The position numbers and the translations under genes are program-made. A stretch of DNA of 64,000 nt, taken from Cristatella mucedo (lineage: Eukaryota > Bryozoa > Phylactolaemata > Cristatellidae). Positions 1 through 12,100 of the stretch are shown here, one piece after another (positions within the stretch are counted from its first letter, which is position 1; every line of letters begins with the position of its first letter). The notes beneath the pieces were generated by a model, which saw only the letters and a list, made by a program, of their open reading frames with translations, made no database searches and had not been told where the DNA came from. The DNA lies in contig WPIO01000003.1 in assembly GCA_009760855.2 (NCBI GenBank), positions 2,726,001 to 2,790,000 of the forward strand, read 5' to 3'.

Positions 1-477
1 CGTGCGACCCAAGCAAAAGCAGTTACCCGGACAAAAGCCTGTCATCAATCGGTTGCGGGCAGCCACGGCGGTGGCATCCTTCTGCTGATTACATGGGCTA
101 GGTGGATGCCATTTTAACTATTACCGAAGCGTTCGTTGTTTTTCGCAAACGCGAGGGCTGCCAAGGCTACACCAACAGTCGCAGCCAGGCCCAACATTCA
201 GGCAACAAACGCACAGGCTCACTAGCAGTGTACGCCAGGTGGTCAGTGGACCGAAAGGCGATGTGACCTCCGTGGACTGACGAATGAGGGGTGATCGCTC
301 AGCCTTAAAAACCCAACTGAGTTGGCCAAACTGCGCTCGGGCAAGGTTGGACTCTTCTTGGGTATGCTCGTGGATCTTACATAACGATTACAAGCAATCG
401 CACGCACACAGAGGCAACGACTGCTCGAGCAGACAGCGCAGACGCTAAGCAGCCAGCGAAGACAAAAGTGCACGCAC
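1..477. other. MGRN1 intron running off the left edge
   Basis: No coding similarity was seen on either strand. By position this is the intron between exon 7 and the RING-encoding exons. No repeat was recognised. Confidence 0.5.
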
Positions 478-641
478 CGCCCCCTGGCTGCCGCCGGGCT
501 CCTTATTCTCGATGCCATAGAACTCCTGCAGAATGTAAGTCAGCCCGTCGACGAGCTGCTTCTGCTTGATGGCCTTGATGGAGTAGCCGTCGCTGGTCTT
601 CTCAATGGCAGCTAGCGTAATGTGCACGTGAGGCATGGCTT
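478..641 (-). CDS. MGRN1: MGRN1 exon 7 (last one in the window)
   Basis: 164 nt from TTTGCAG to a GTGCGTG donor. It encodes HVHITLAAIEKTSDGYSIKA and then KQKQLVDGLTYILQEFYGIE, the segment just before the RING finger. The donor choice after the GGSQGA residues is less certain than the other junctions. Confidence 0.9.
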
Positions 642-3196
642 CTGCAAACGGAAACCGGAAGCAGGTCAGCGACGGCAGCTTCCTCGAACACTGCTGGCTC
701 GTGGTGACGAATGCACTCGGTCAATTTAGGCCACCGCGCTTGCTTGCGAGCACGCTCATGCAAACTAATGCGAGAGCGTGGTGCTGCTTCGTTCCTCAGG
801 GTCTGAGGCCGTTTTACCAGAACTCAATGCAGGTACTAGTTGTCACACGTACTAGCGACGCGCTCGGCCACTGGCAGACCTGCATGGCGAAAGTCGAGGT
901 GCACGCAATGGTGCATGCAATGCACGACCCGGGTCGTGAGTTCAAGCCCTGCAACAGCCACTGTGGCTCTTCTGCACAGCAAGCTGTTACAAGCGAAGCT
1001 GTTATTAATCGGCTGACCATTGCACATCGACGAACGCATTCAAATGAGGCTGCTACAGCAGCTGAACTTAATTTTAGTTTAAAAAACCCAGCACGAACTC
1101 GCGTCACGAATGAATCATACAAGTGTTATGGCGAGGAGATGACAAGTTTAGTCAGTCAAGCAGCCTTGGGCAGAGTCACGCGCCTCCCAAGAGGCCATGC
1201 TGCATGGATGGGACATCCCTCAAAGCAGCTGCAACGAGGGAATTAGTATGGTGGGAGTCACTAACTCGGGACATTTAGAGAACACGGGCTAAGATTTGAA
1301 TGCAGCTCTCCACGAAACCCTGTACCTAAGGAGACATAGTGACTTGAGGGAGGGGGACTGAGCAGCGGAAAGGCTCTGCATAGAGCAGTGGTCAGCCCCT
1401 GACAAGACAATAAGTGAGCACAACAGCAGTTGTAAACACAGAGCTGGATGAGCAGAGGAGTACCCTGGTAGAAATCGCCCAATGCAGCGTTCAAATTGAC
1501 CCCATCTAAATGTGTGATGTCCATCTTCTACATAACTTTACCAGAAACGCAGACAAAAAGACAACTAAAGCTCGATAGTCTTTAAATTAGCAAATTATGG
1601 CACAACATTATGGCAAAAGCCGCAGCTTCTCCTTATCTGTTTTCACTGATGCAAATTCACCCGTGATAAAAATAATATATCAAATTTCGTTTTTTTTTTA
1701 GTTTCCTTGCTTTCCAAACTCAGCACTGTAAGATCATAAAATCTGCCTTGACCCCGAAGCCACTGCCCCGATGCCGCTGCTCCAGCCGCCGCCACGTCCA
1801 CCCCAACCTCCATCGATGGGAGCGGGAAGGGGTCGCTGCTTCCACCGCCACTGCCGCAGGGTCCAACCTCCTGCTGCTTCTCTCCCTGCTGCTTCCGCCA
1901 CCCCCACTGCAGCTATATACTCACCCTTGCTGTCCACAGCACAATGGATGACGACCGGGATCTCATCTTTTTCAGAACTGTAAACCCACTGTAAAGGCAG
2001 AGGGCTTGCACGATACATACATGGCGAGCAGCACAGCAGGCAAGAGTGGCCAGCAGGCAGCTCAGCATCGACGACCTGGCTGCAATCGACTTCACCTACG
2101 TCTGCATCGCTAAAGTTGCACGGTTGAATGCAGTGTTCGGGTTGACTGAAGGTTTGGTTGGCACCACTTTTGTATGGAAAACCTCGTGAAGTCATCGACG
2201 GATCTCGAGGTTGGTACCTGGATAACAGTTATGATGAGGCGATCACAGTGTCGCGTGTGCTTTTACATTCCTACTACAAACCGTGATCATGCACTCGGTC
2301 AGCCAGTTGCACAAAAAATTTGATGCAGACTCACTTAGATCTATGAGTTTGGATGGACTTAGATGAGCCAATATAAAAAAAAATCCTAGCTGCTTAAACA
2401 GCCTCTTTTTATATAGCGACAGAAGAGCCTTTACGGCTATCACCACCGCTTGCAGTGGCGATAAAGGATCGCCCACCACAGGAATCGAACCCACGACCTC
2501 GGGACCGAGGTCATGAAAGCAACCACCTTACCCAGTGTGCCATCACCTCTATGCATATATCCTTCATGCACATACAAGGTGGTCTCGACCTGGTACAAGA
2601 AACACCTGGTGAATCCAAACATGAACAGACGATGCATTTTTACATTAATGCTGTTGAAGTGCTATGGGGTAGGGCTGACGTGTAAGGATCACAAATGATG
2701 AAACCTGAGGCTCCATCAAGCGTCAGAGAGCAACAGCGTGCTGTAAGCAAAGGCGGGTGATGAGTCAGAAAGATCAAGCTTGGCAAGGATGGACAATGAG
2801 ACGAGAGTGGCTAGGCTACATGTATATTAGATACACACAGCATATGATTGTTCTTACCTTCACAGTGACCATGCAGGCAAAGGCACATCACACGAGATAA
2901 GCGAATAATTGCTCGCACATGCGTAATGCGAACCCCAGGCTATCACGGCAACCGTTTACACCATCTGCACATGCCAAGAAATGGAAAGAGACTGGAATAG
3001 CAGTAGGTGACTACCACCTATCATTCCAATTCATGTACATATGTTTATACTTCTGAATTCCTCTTTCGTACTTGGCAATCGACCTCGTGTTAAAAATCTA
3101 TCTCGGTGGCATCTAGGTACAAGCAACCTTGCTTCCTTTGCAACAAAGATAAAGTGCCTAGAAAGAGATTTTGAGTTATCGAACGGTATATCAAAT

Positions 3197-3231
<35 letters not shown>

Positions 3232-6200
3232 GCTGTAAAGCTTTGCCGGTCTACATCCCTACACCTTTTGGTTCGGCTGGGTTTAAACTTCGAAGCTGTA
3301 CATACCCGAGCGTTCCCAACAAGCAGAGATGATGCGCCACAAGATTTTGATTCAGTCACTCGCGATAGCATTTCGGTAAAAGCCTTGACCGTGAGCACTA
3401 AAATGACCATGCTCAGATAGTTACAGCTGAGCACGATAGCCAAACTAACAGCTGCACGACTCTAGAGGCCTCTAAACCTTTAGATCAGGGTAGAGGGATT
3501 CTGCACTGCTGCCCCTCATTCTCGAACGGCTCAGCACACACTTGGTGGGACGAGCCATCGGGGTTACTCAAGAAAGATGTTCACAGCCCAGGCCTGTCCA
3601 TCATCGGCAAAGGTAATCCACGCTCACACAATCAACTGTTGTCTCTGCCGGTCAGTGCCAGGCACTGCAGCAAGACCTGTGCCGGTCTTCTGTCTACCGT
3701 CGGACTTCGGATGTAATGTGAACATAATATGTTGGACTCTAACCACATCTCTGTATTCTAAGCCACAACCTTCAAATGAGTCCTCCTCATGGCAAAGAAG
3801 AGAGGCACCCTTGCCCTGGTCTCTGACACCGTGCTGGCTGTCCTTAAGCACAAACAACTGGCTGGCATCATCGGCATGGTACAGCATGGTACCGGATATG
3901 TCGACAAGAACAGGCTGGCACTTCATGTTCGGAAGTTCGGACGTGTGTGCAGCATCTCCAAAAATCGGCTACTGAAAGTTCTCCAGGCAAAGTAACACAA
4001 CACTCGTTGACTGAAAGTTGGCTCACCTTGTCTGCAGCAATGCAGCCAATCGACAATGCCGAACGCCTAGAGCTAACTAGCCACTTTGTACATATTTCAG
4101 CAGAAGACCGCCAACAGGCAAAGAAACACAGGCGTCCACTCGATGAGCAAACATTAAGCAAATTTCATAAATCAATTCACCTCTTCACACAAAGATGCAT
4201 GCACTACTTTAAAACGCCACCCCCAAGCACAAAGGCACGATCCAAGAACGGTTGAAGTAGATTAGGTGCCCATTCGACAGCTCGAAATCGAAGCATTCGC
4301 TCCGCATGTACTGCTGCTAAAGTTAACAGGACTTTTTAACAGTGCACGGGAGTAACCGTATGTGCTTACATCACAACGCCATTGCCGACATCCTCCTTGG
4401 CCAAATAGAGTATAGTGATTACACAGGGAGCGTCACTGTCAAACACGAACTCCAAATTGTACAGCTGTGCTGACACCGGCGTACTGGCGGCCGAGTCCGA
4501 GCTCAGACCGCCTCCATTTTGACTTTCGTCCAAAACGTCGATGGTAGATGAAGAGGCAGCAACAGCAACATGGCTGTCTACAGCAACAGCACTGCTATTG
4601 GCAGCATCTTTGGCGGCTACACCTGCCGAAGGTGAGTCACACCTGCAAGACAGCAAGATTTGGCTACAGCAGCAGCGCAGGCAAACTGCTCAAAAGCTAT
4701 GCTAGCTGAGGGTTGCTAGTTAGGGTTTCTGATAACTATTTAACAGTAACCGTAACAGCTGTTTTTTGCCAAAACCAAAAACATTAAACAGCTGTTTTCC
4801 TGTTTCTAATGGAAATTTTTCAACAAAAAGATACTACAACCTGATGCTCCAAAGTTCATTATGGATATGAAATATGTAAGGAAACCAAATTTTTAAAATG
4901 TTTTTGAATGTGCTAAGTGATTTGCGATAATTATTTTTATCAAACTGGCCGCAAACTAAAATTAAAGTGCAATTTAGCAAAAATTAAGTAAGATTAATTA
5001 AATTGATACTATGACAACAAATATTTATGTTCTTCAATTTGGGAATATGCCAAAAAACTAAAGGATCCAATTACAGTAGAGCTATAAGGTCACTGTGGAC
5101 GATGCAATAAAATCATCAACTGTTCTGGATACTCCACAAAGTTAAAGAATCTTCTGAAAATACATGAATTGATTTTGATAAACCTGCTGGAGGGTGTACA
5201 TCCAAGGAAGAGCCCGTTTATAATATGAGAACAAAAACGATTGCTGATTTCCTGGGGCAAATGAGTCGGAAGGAGATTGTTACAGATCCGGCTATTAATA
5301 ATAATAATAATAATGTACTTGATAAAGCGCCCTCAGAGAACTCAATCTCTTTCTAGGCGCTTTACATTTGCTGCAAAGGGAAATGCAATTGAATGGTGAG
5401 TAATATCATGCTTGAAAAACAAACAATATGAATAACATGGTTAGGGGTGACATGCACAGGGTCAGCATGCAAATGTGGTTAGTGGCAGCATGCACAGTGT
5501 CAGCACGGATAAGCACATGAAGGACGAATCACAGGGACCCACTAAATGCTGTCCTAAATAGGTGTTTCAAAGTTCTTTTTAAATGTGGTCAAGTCAGGGG
5601 ATGTTCTGACGCAAGTCGGGAGTGAGTTCCAGGCTTTAGGAGCATACGAACTAAATGCACGGTCTCCAAAGGATTTGAGGTTTGTACGAGGTATTGGTAA
5701 ACTATTGCATTCCAAAAAGCGGGTGGTACGATGCTTAGCCTAGTGGGGGAGTAGATCTGAGAGATAGGCTAGAGTCAAAGAATGAAGTGACCTAAAAGTG
5801 ATTTGGTGGATTTATTGATGGAATGTCGATTAAAGCTATCACTAGAAACAATCATATATGACAATAAATTTCGCAGGACGGATTCAAACTTCCAGTGAAC
5901 AAAAGCGATGTGATGAAGCTGGTGCATGGTGAATACAAAGAAAAGAGAAACACGATTGCCGACATCAAGCGAAAACTCGAGAGACAGTAACGTTTGGCAT
6001 GACTGTGGATGAATACACAACCGTGAGAGGACATCGATTCATCGGAGTCAACATTCATTAGAGCAGCGATAAAACGACAGTCAAGACAGGTCTTGTTCAC
6101 ACATTTGGTTCTCGCATTGCTCTCGATATGGTGGAATCAATGAAACGGCATTTGAGCGTTTTTGGAGTAATAACGGTATAGGAATTTGGTGGATCAACTC

Positions 6201-8798
6201 AGGCCGGTGCTGCAGGAAATAAGAAATGCATAAGCCACATCGATTTCATCGGACAGTTCTGCTTAAACAGCACCTTCTAGTACTTAACACATTGTACAAG
6301 AAGAGTACTGAGATGGACAATTTAAACCTGGATAGGAAGGGTATTGATGAAATGGACAATTTTGAAGCAGGAACAGACTTGGAAGTGATCAGCACTGATA
6401 CATTAGACGGAGACTTCGATTATCACGATCTGTTTACGAAATCACGAAGCTTGTCAAATTCACCAAAAAACCAACAGTTCAAAAAATGCCTTTCAATCCG
6501 ATGTACAAGCTGAGTTTGGACGCGAGATTGAACTGCATCTTGATGTTAAGATGCAGCTGGAACTCCATCCCAGCAATATTAAAGCCACTAGTAAAGATAG
6601 AAGCTGCCATCGGCAAGACAGTGACCGAACTCAAGGCGTTAGAAATGTGACATTGGATTTTGATGTTCACAAAACTCTTTTGAAGGCAATAGAACACGTG
6701 AAACTTGCTGTTGAAAATCCAAGTCGAGAAGATGCGACGTTGATGAGTGCTGACACAATTTTAGAATTTATGTTCAACCAACTCCCTGACCTGAATAGTG
6801 AGATTAGTACCACGCTCATTGAAAATTTAAAGTGTTGCACTGAAGAGCGATCGAACAACGATGTCATGAACCTCTTGTGCAGCCTCAAAGATCCACCTGT
6901 CGCCCGTCAAAATCCACTACGCTAAATTTGGCAGGAAATGTAGTGTCTCGTCTATTTGGGGTCAATGATGCAGAAGTTGTCGTCAAATGACACTGAAAGT
7001 TCGAACTTTTCTCTTCAAGATGAACTGAGTGTGTTGCTATAAAAAAATGGATCAATTGCAGTCGAAGGGCAAGACAATTTCACATGGCTCAAGTCCGAAT
7101 TCCTGCTCTTTAGGAACGCTTGCCACAGCACTAAAAATCTCCAGGAATTACACAACGCAATTCTATCCATTAAACTGACATTAAACGAATATTGAGTTTT
7201 TTCGGTCTGTACGAATTTCTGTACAAAATTAAGATTGTGTCTCTCAGACAAGTCGCATGATGCACTTGTATTCTTGAAATATTATTATTTTATAAGGTTT
7301 AAAAATGCATTGACTTTGAACTTATACCAAAATATATATAACAAAACGGTGTTGATCATAAAATTAAGCTATTAATTGTAAAAATCAGTATACAAAATAG
7401 AGGAAAAACAGTAAAAGCAGCTGTTCTTGGAAAATTAAAATCCGTAAACAGCTGTTTTTCGAAAATGACTTGTTTTCCAGAAACCTTATTGCCAATTGAT
7501 GGCACCGACTACACAGGTTAAGTTAGTGCTAGCAGCTGGCTGGTACAGCAGTACCTAACTAAGTCAAGACATGCTGCCTCAGCGTTGCATCTCTGCTCGG
7601 TCGTTCTGGCAGGGCAGTGACCAGGTCTGACATGGCCGTAATCAAGAAACACGATAATAATAATAATAATAATAATAAATTTGAAGGGCAACCTCAGAGA
7701 ACTTAATTTCTTTCTACACACTTTAGAATGACAACAAGCATAACACGGTTAGCGGTGACATGCACAGGATCAGCATGGAAATAGGGTTAGTGGCAGCATG
7801 CAGTGTCAGCACACATAAGCATACAAAGGACTAATCACAAGGACCTACAAAATGCTGTCATAAATAAGCGTTTTAACTTTTTTTAACGTCAAGTTAGGGG
7901 GTGTCGCTCGTCGAGAGAGAGAGAGAGAGAGAGAGAGAGTGAGTCGCAAGTTTTGAGAGCTGGTTTGACCCAGCGGTTAAGGCGCTCGCTTCGATCAAGG
8001 TCTGGCCGAGGTGGTAGGCTTGAGCCCCGTGGCACATGTGAAGCGCCTGAATAGAGATTATGTTCTTTTATGGCGCTATATAAATGAATTATATATGTGC
8101 ATATGAAATAAAGGTATGGTCTCCAAAAGATTTGAAGTTCGTACGAGGCATAGCTAAACAATTAGATTCCGAAAAGCAGTTGTTACGATGCATACCCGGT
8201 TGGGGAGTAGTTCTGATAGGCTGGACCCAGAGAATGAAGGGCCCTACAAGCGAGTGACAAGAACCTGAAAGTCGATGTGCTGATTGGGATTGATTGGGAG
8301 CAAGCGCAGGTCGGCCAGAAGTGGTGTGATGTGGCAACTGCAACGCTCTCATCAGACAATGCATAGCTGCAGAGTTTTGAAGATGCATGACGTGGCCTGC
8401 AGGCACAACTACCTAGCTCAAGTACATCTTTCTATGCATATAGTGAGCTTCGCGTTAGATGCACACAAGCTACGAAATCGGCTTAAAAATCCCACGAGAG
8501 GAGCATACAATTTTAATGTAAGAATGTAAGATGTATACAATTTGGGGGGACATTACGGTACCACCGTGAGCTGAGCTGAGAACGAATGTGATTGCACTTA
8601 GCAAGGCTGCGCACAGGAGAACTGAATAGAGATAATAAAAAACACGCATGCCCGTGAGACACACACACAGGGGGGGGAGAGGGCCGAAAGCACTCAGCCA
8701 ATTTTCGGGGTGGGGACCAGTTCGGCCATCATCACCATCTACACGATGCAGCTCTGGTGTTGCAGTTCGGGTGCCCATTGCCGTCTGACCAAGGCAAG

Positions 8799-8878
<80 letters not shown>

Positions 8879-9100
8879 GTGTTAGTGTGCAGAGAGGTGT
8901 GTGTGTGTGTGTGCAGGTGTGTGTGCAGGTGTGTGTGTAGATGTGTGTGTGTAGATGTGTGTGTGTGTGTGTGTGTGTGTGGGTGTGGGTGTGTGTGTGT
9001 GACTGTGTGTGTGTGTGTGCAGGTGTTAGTGTGCAGAGGTGTGTGTGTGTGTGTGTGTGTGTGCAGGTGTGTGTGCAGGTGTGTGTGTAGATGTGTGTGT

Positions 9101-9167
<67 letters not shown>

Positions 9168-12100
9168 TGTGTGCGGGTGTGTGTGCGGGTGTGTGTGCGG
9201 GTGTGTGTGCGGGTGTGTGTGCGGGTCGGTCGGTCGGTGTGTCTGTCTGTGCCCACTCACAATTGGTCACGTCTGTAGGCAGCACACAGTGGACTTGCCG
9301 GACAAGATGTACTCGAAAGCAGTAAACTGCTCAGTACATACATGCACGCATGCACACACCCATCGCCCTACCAAGACACGCATAGCCAAGCACTCAGTCT
9401 CACCGTCTGTCTCACTACTATGGCTTGAGAGCACAAGCAAGCCGTCCTCCTCCCATTTCAAACTACGCCCACCTGCATGCGGCTAAGGCGCTTCGCTCCC
9501 TCCACTTAGCAGGGCGCTCCTTTGCTGACCAAGCCCCAGAGAGCAGCTGCGCACTTGCAGCGGGTCGCCACCCTCGTCTAGCGGTGGCAGGCATTGCACA
9601 GCTGCCACCACCGAGCCCTGTCGACTTGGCGAGCCGGCTGCATGCTCACATTCTTTCCAGTCCATTCTTAGCACCGACTTCACAAGAGCTTGCTCGAGGA
9701 GCAGCCGGCTTATGCAGTCACCGACTCCTCGGTCCATTAGTACGAGCCTCGAGCCTTGTTAACACGCCTCGCATGCATCGCTGCGCATGCTGCGTCGGCT
9801 GGCGCAAGCGGCTGAGCACTATAAGCAAGAGCCATCATGCTCTGCCTAGCGCATGGCTTTGCAGCGGCTTTCAAGGACCAGCTGAGCGGAGACTGCGGTT
9901 CCGACAGGCGCCCGAGTGCTGCCGCTGCTCGTGCTGCCGGAGCAGCCGTCTCGTGCATCTTCTAGGATTGACTTCCTACTGCACTTCGCGATGCAGTCCC
10001 ATCGCCGGCTGGAACCGAACGCACACTTCATCTTGCTTAGCTGAGAAAATCGATGCTCGGCGGCGACAAATGAGCAGCAGAGACCGGGCTCATAAAGAAG
10101 CACCAGTGCAATTCGTTTAGCAAAGCGTTCTGGCACTGCTTGTCACTACTAGCCGCTCCTGCCTCAAGTGCCTACTTATTTGTCATTGTGGCGCTTCCCA
10201 CTGGGCAGGGGCTCGTGTTATTTCTCCCGTTTAACTTCTTTCCAGAAAAACCTACGCACACGCCCTCTAGCACAGGATCCACTGCCAACGTGGTAGGCAC
10301 GTGGTGCAGAGCAGCTTCTTCGGCCTGCAGTACATTTGCATCTGCTCTCAACATGCCATCGACAAGTAGTAATAATAATAGCACATTTGATATAGCACCT
10401 TCGGAGAACTCAATCTCTTTCTAGTCACTTTACATTTGCTGCAAAGGAAGCATGATCGAATCGTCGCAGCCAAGGGCGCCTTATACTACGGCCCACGGCC
10501 GTCATTCACCACTGGCCTCCAGCGTCAGCCTCCTCGGCATGCATCAAGTTATGGCACCTATTTAAGATTCCCTGATGCACGGATTGAGCAGTTCCTGCCG
10601 GCTCTCCTTACTCGCTCGGTGGAAATCTTTCGCACACGTTGGGAAGCCGAGGCCACTTTGCTCGGCAGCATTTCTTTTCTAGGCGAGCGTGCGCAGGCAT
10701 CCGAAGCGAGCGCGCATATTCGCTCATCGCTGCGCAGCGCAACCACAGCGCTTCCATTCTGGTGTACCCGTATGTCCGCCCTGACCACCGATCACTCAAC
10801 ACTTCGGGTGCCAGCACATATCGCGACCATCTGCACCTTACTCCCGGGACGCCCGTGCTGCCTGTAGGCGCAGACACTGCTTATCAAAAGTAAACTATGA
10901 TGACCAAAAGTAAACGATGACCAGTGTCCTTTTCGCGTGTGCCGGTGGACATGGCAGCCCATTGACGTCACTGCTTACTTACAGCAAGTAATCTCCTCTG
11001 ACCGGTGACCTCCTTCCAGGAGCCTCGTTCCAAGCTACATGCACCCACGGCTAGCGTGATCCACCAGCCTACTACAGCGTGCCCGGAAAGACGCCGAACA
11101 GAGCACCTGTGCCGACGACGGTGGCGCCACGTGTCCAGAGAGGCGAAAATGGAGCAGCAGCATCGCCCCGGCAGGAAAAAGCTTGGGCGAAAGGAGAAAA
11201 GGTGAGTGCCATAGCACACTGCAGTGTACTCGACTATGGAGGCCTGGCAAGACGTCTCGTCGAGATATGCCTTTCTCGTGTGCACGATATTGACCAATGT
11301 AATCAATTAGATGCCAATTCTTCTCTGCATTTGTCCTTTGGCAGGCGGAAAGTGGTGGGTCACCACGCACTCGGTGCCTCCAGCAGCAGCAGTAGAGCAG
11401 CAGCAGCAGCAGCAGGCCAATCGTTCCAAGTCTGCTGGAAAGGACCTTTGTGCTTGCTTCGACTTTGCTTTTGACACTATCGCCAACTTTGCCGGACTTC
11501 GGGCACACTGGAACCGCACGATCGGACAACTGTACACAAGTCGCGTGGCAGCCACCTCCTTCCTAATCAGTAACTCCACCGACAGATCTTTGCATGTTTC
11601 AAGTCAAGCCCCCTCCCCCATTACATATGCCTACCACGGGCTTGCAGTGAACAAAGCCTATGCAGTACTCAATTTAAGAACAAGAACTGAAGACAACAGC
11701 AGACACACCCAAGCTCGAGGATTGAGCCGACCATTCAGCACAGCAACCACGGTGAACAATCAGACATAAATCAAAGCACAATAGAATTGAAGGGAGACCA
11801 GCACTTGTCAGCCACACAGCCAGGCTGACTCACTTAACGAGCCGAAGGGTATCTTTCCTTATGTTCACCAAACTCTGCAGAGTCCGTGTCGGCTCATTCG
11901 GCTGCGACGTCAATGGATACGGGAACTGGAATGAGACAGAAAGCACCAGAAGCTGATCACTAGCGTCAGCTCAAAGACCCTCGCCAGCATGGACTGCACT
12001 ACCGTCGGTGCTACCACTGACAAACGGCATGCTAGAAATGGAGCAGACGGGTACAAATGCAAAAATACAAATACAAATGCAAATGCAATCCTTCAGAAGC

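Larger units (their letters stand above)
4721..7488 (+). mobile_element. hAT DNA transposon, inactivated, with a LINE inside
   Basis: The ends are imperfect inverted repeats (TAGGGTTTCTG at the left; TAAGGTTTCTG on the complement at the right). They are flanked by 8-bp target duplications TTGCTAGT and TTGCCAAT (6 of 8 identical). Palindromes AACAGCTGTT lie near both ends. Inside, the plus strand reads as a broken transposase: a BED-like C-x2-C finger at about 5095-5165, MTVDEYTTVRGHRFIGVN near 6005-6055, GLVHTFGSRIALDMVESMKR near 6090-6150, and a C-terminal dimerisation-like segment near 7190-7300. Stops and frameshifts are frequent. It sits in MGRN1 intron 3. Confidence 0.85.
7655..8405 (-). 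mobile_element. 5'-truncated LINE interrupted by a SINE
   Basis: The minus strand carries the LINE C-terminal coding region (8405-8108, degenerate PALAPNQ and FKSFGDHTF motifs) and the 3' untranslated tail (7903-7679) ending in ATT repeats at 7655-7678. A GA microsatellite and a family 2 SINE (7913-8095) lie between the two halves. Confidence 0.75.

Noticed and set aside
8470-9486. Long frames of His-Thr or Cys-Val repeats on both strands
   Set aside because: Translations of the GT/CA array; no start context, splice sites or non-repeat domain.
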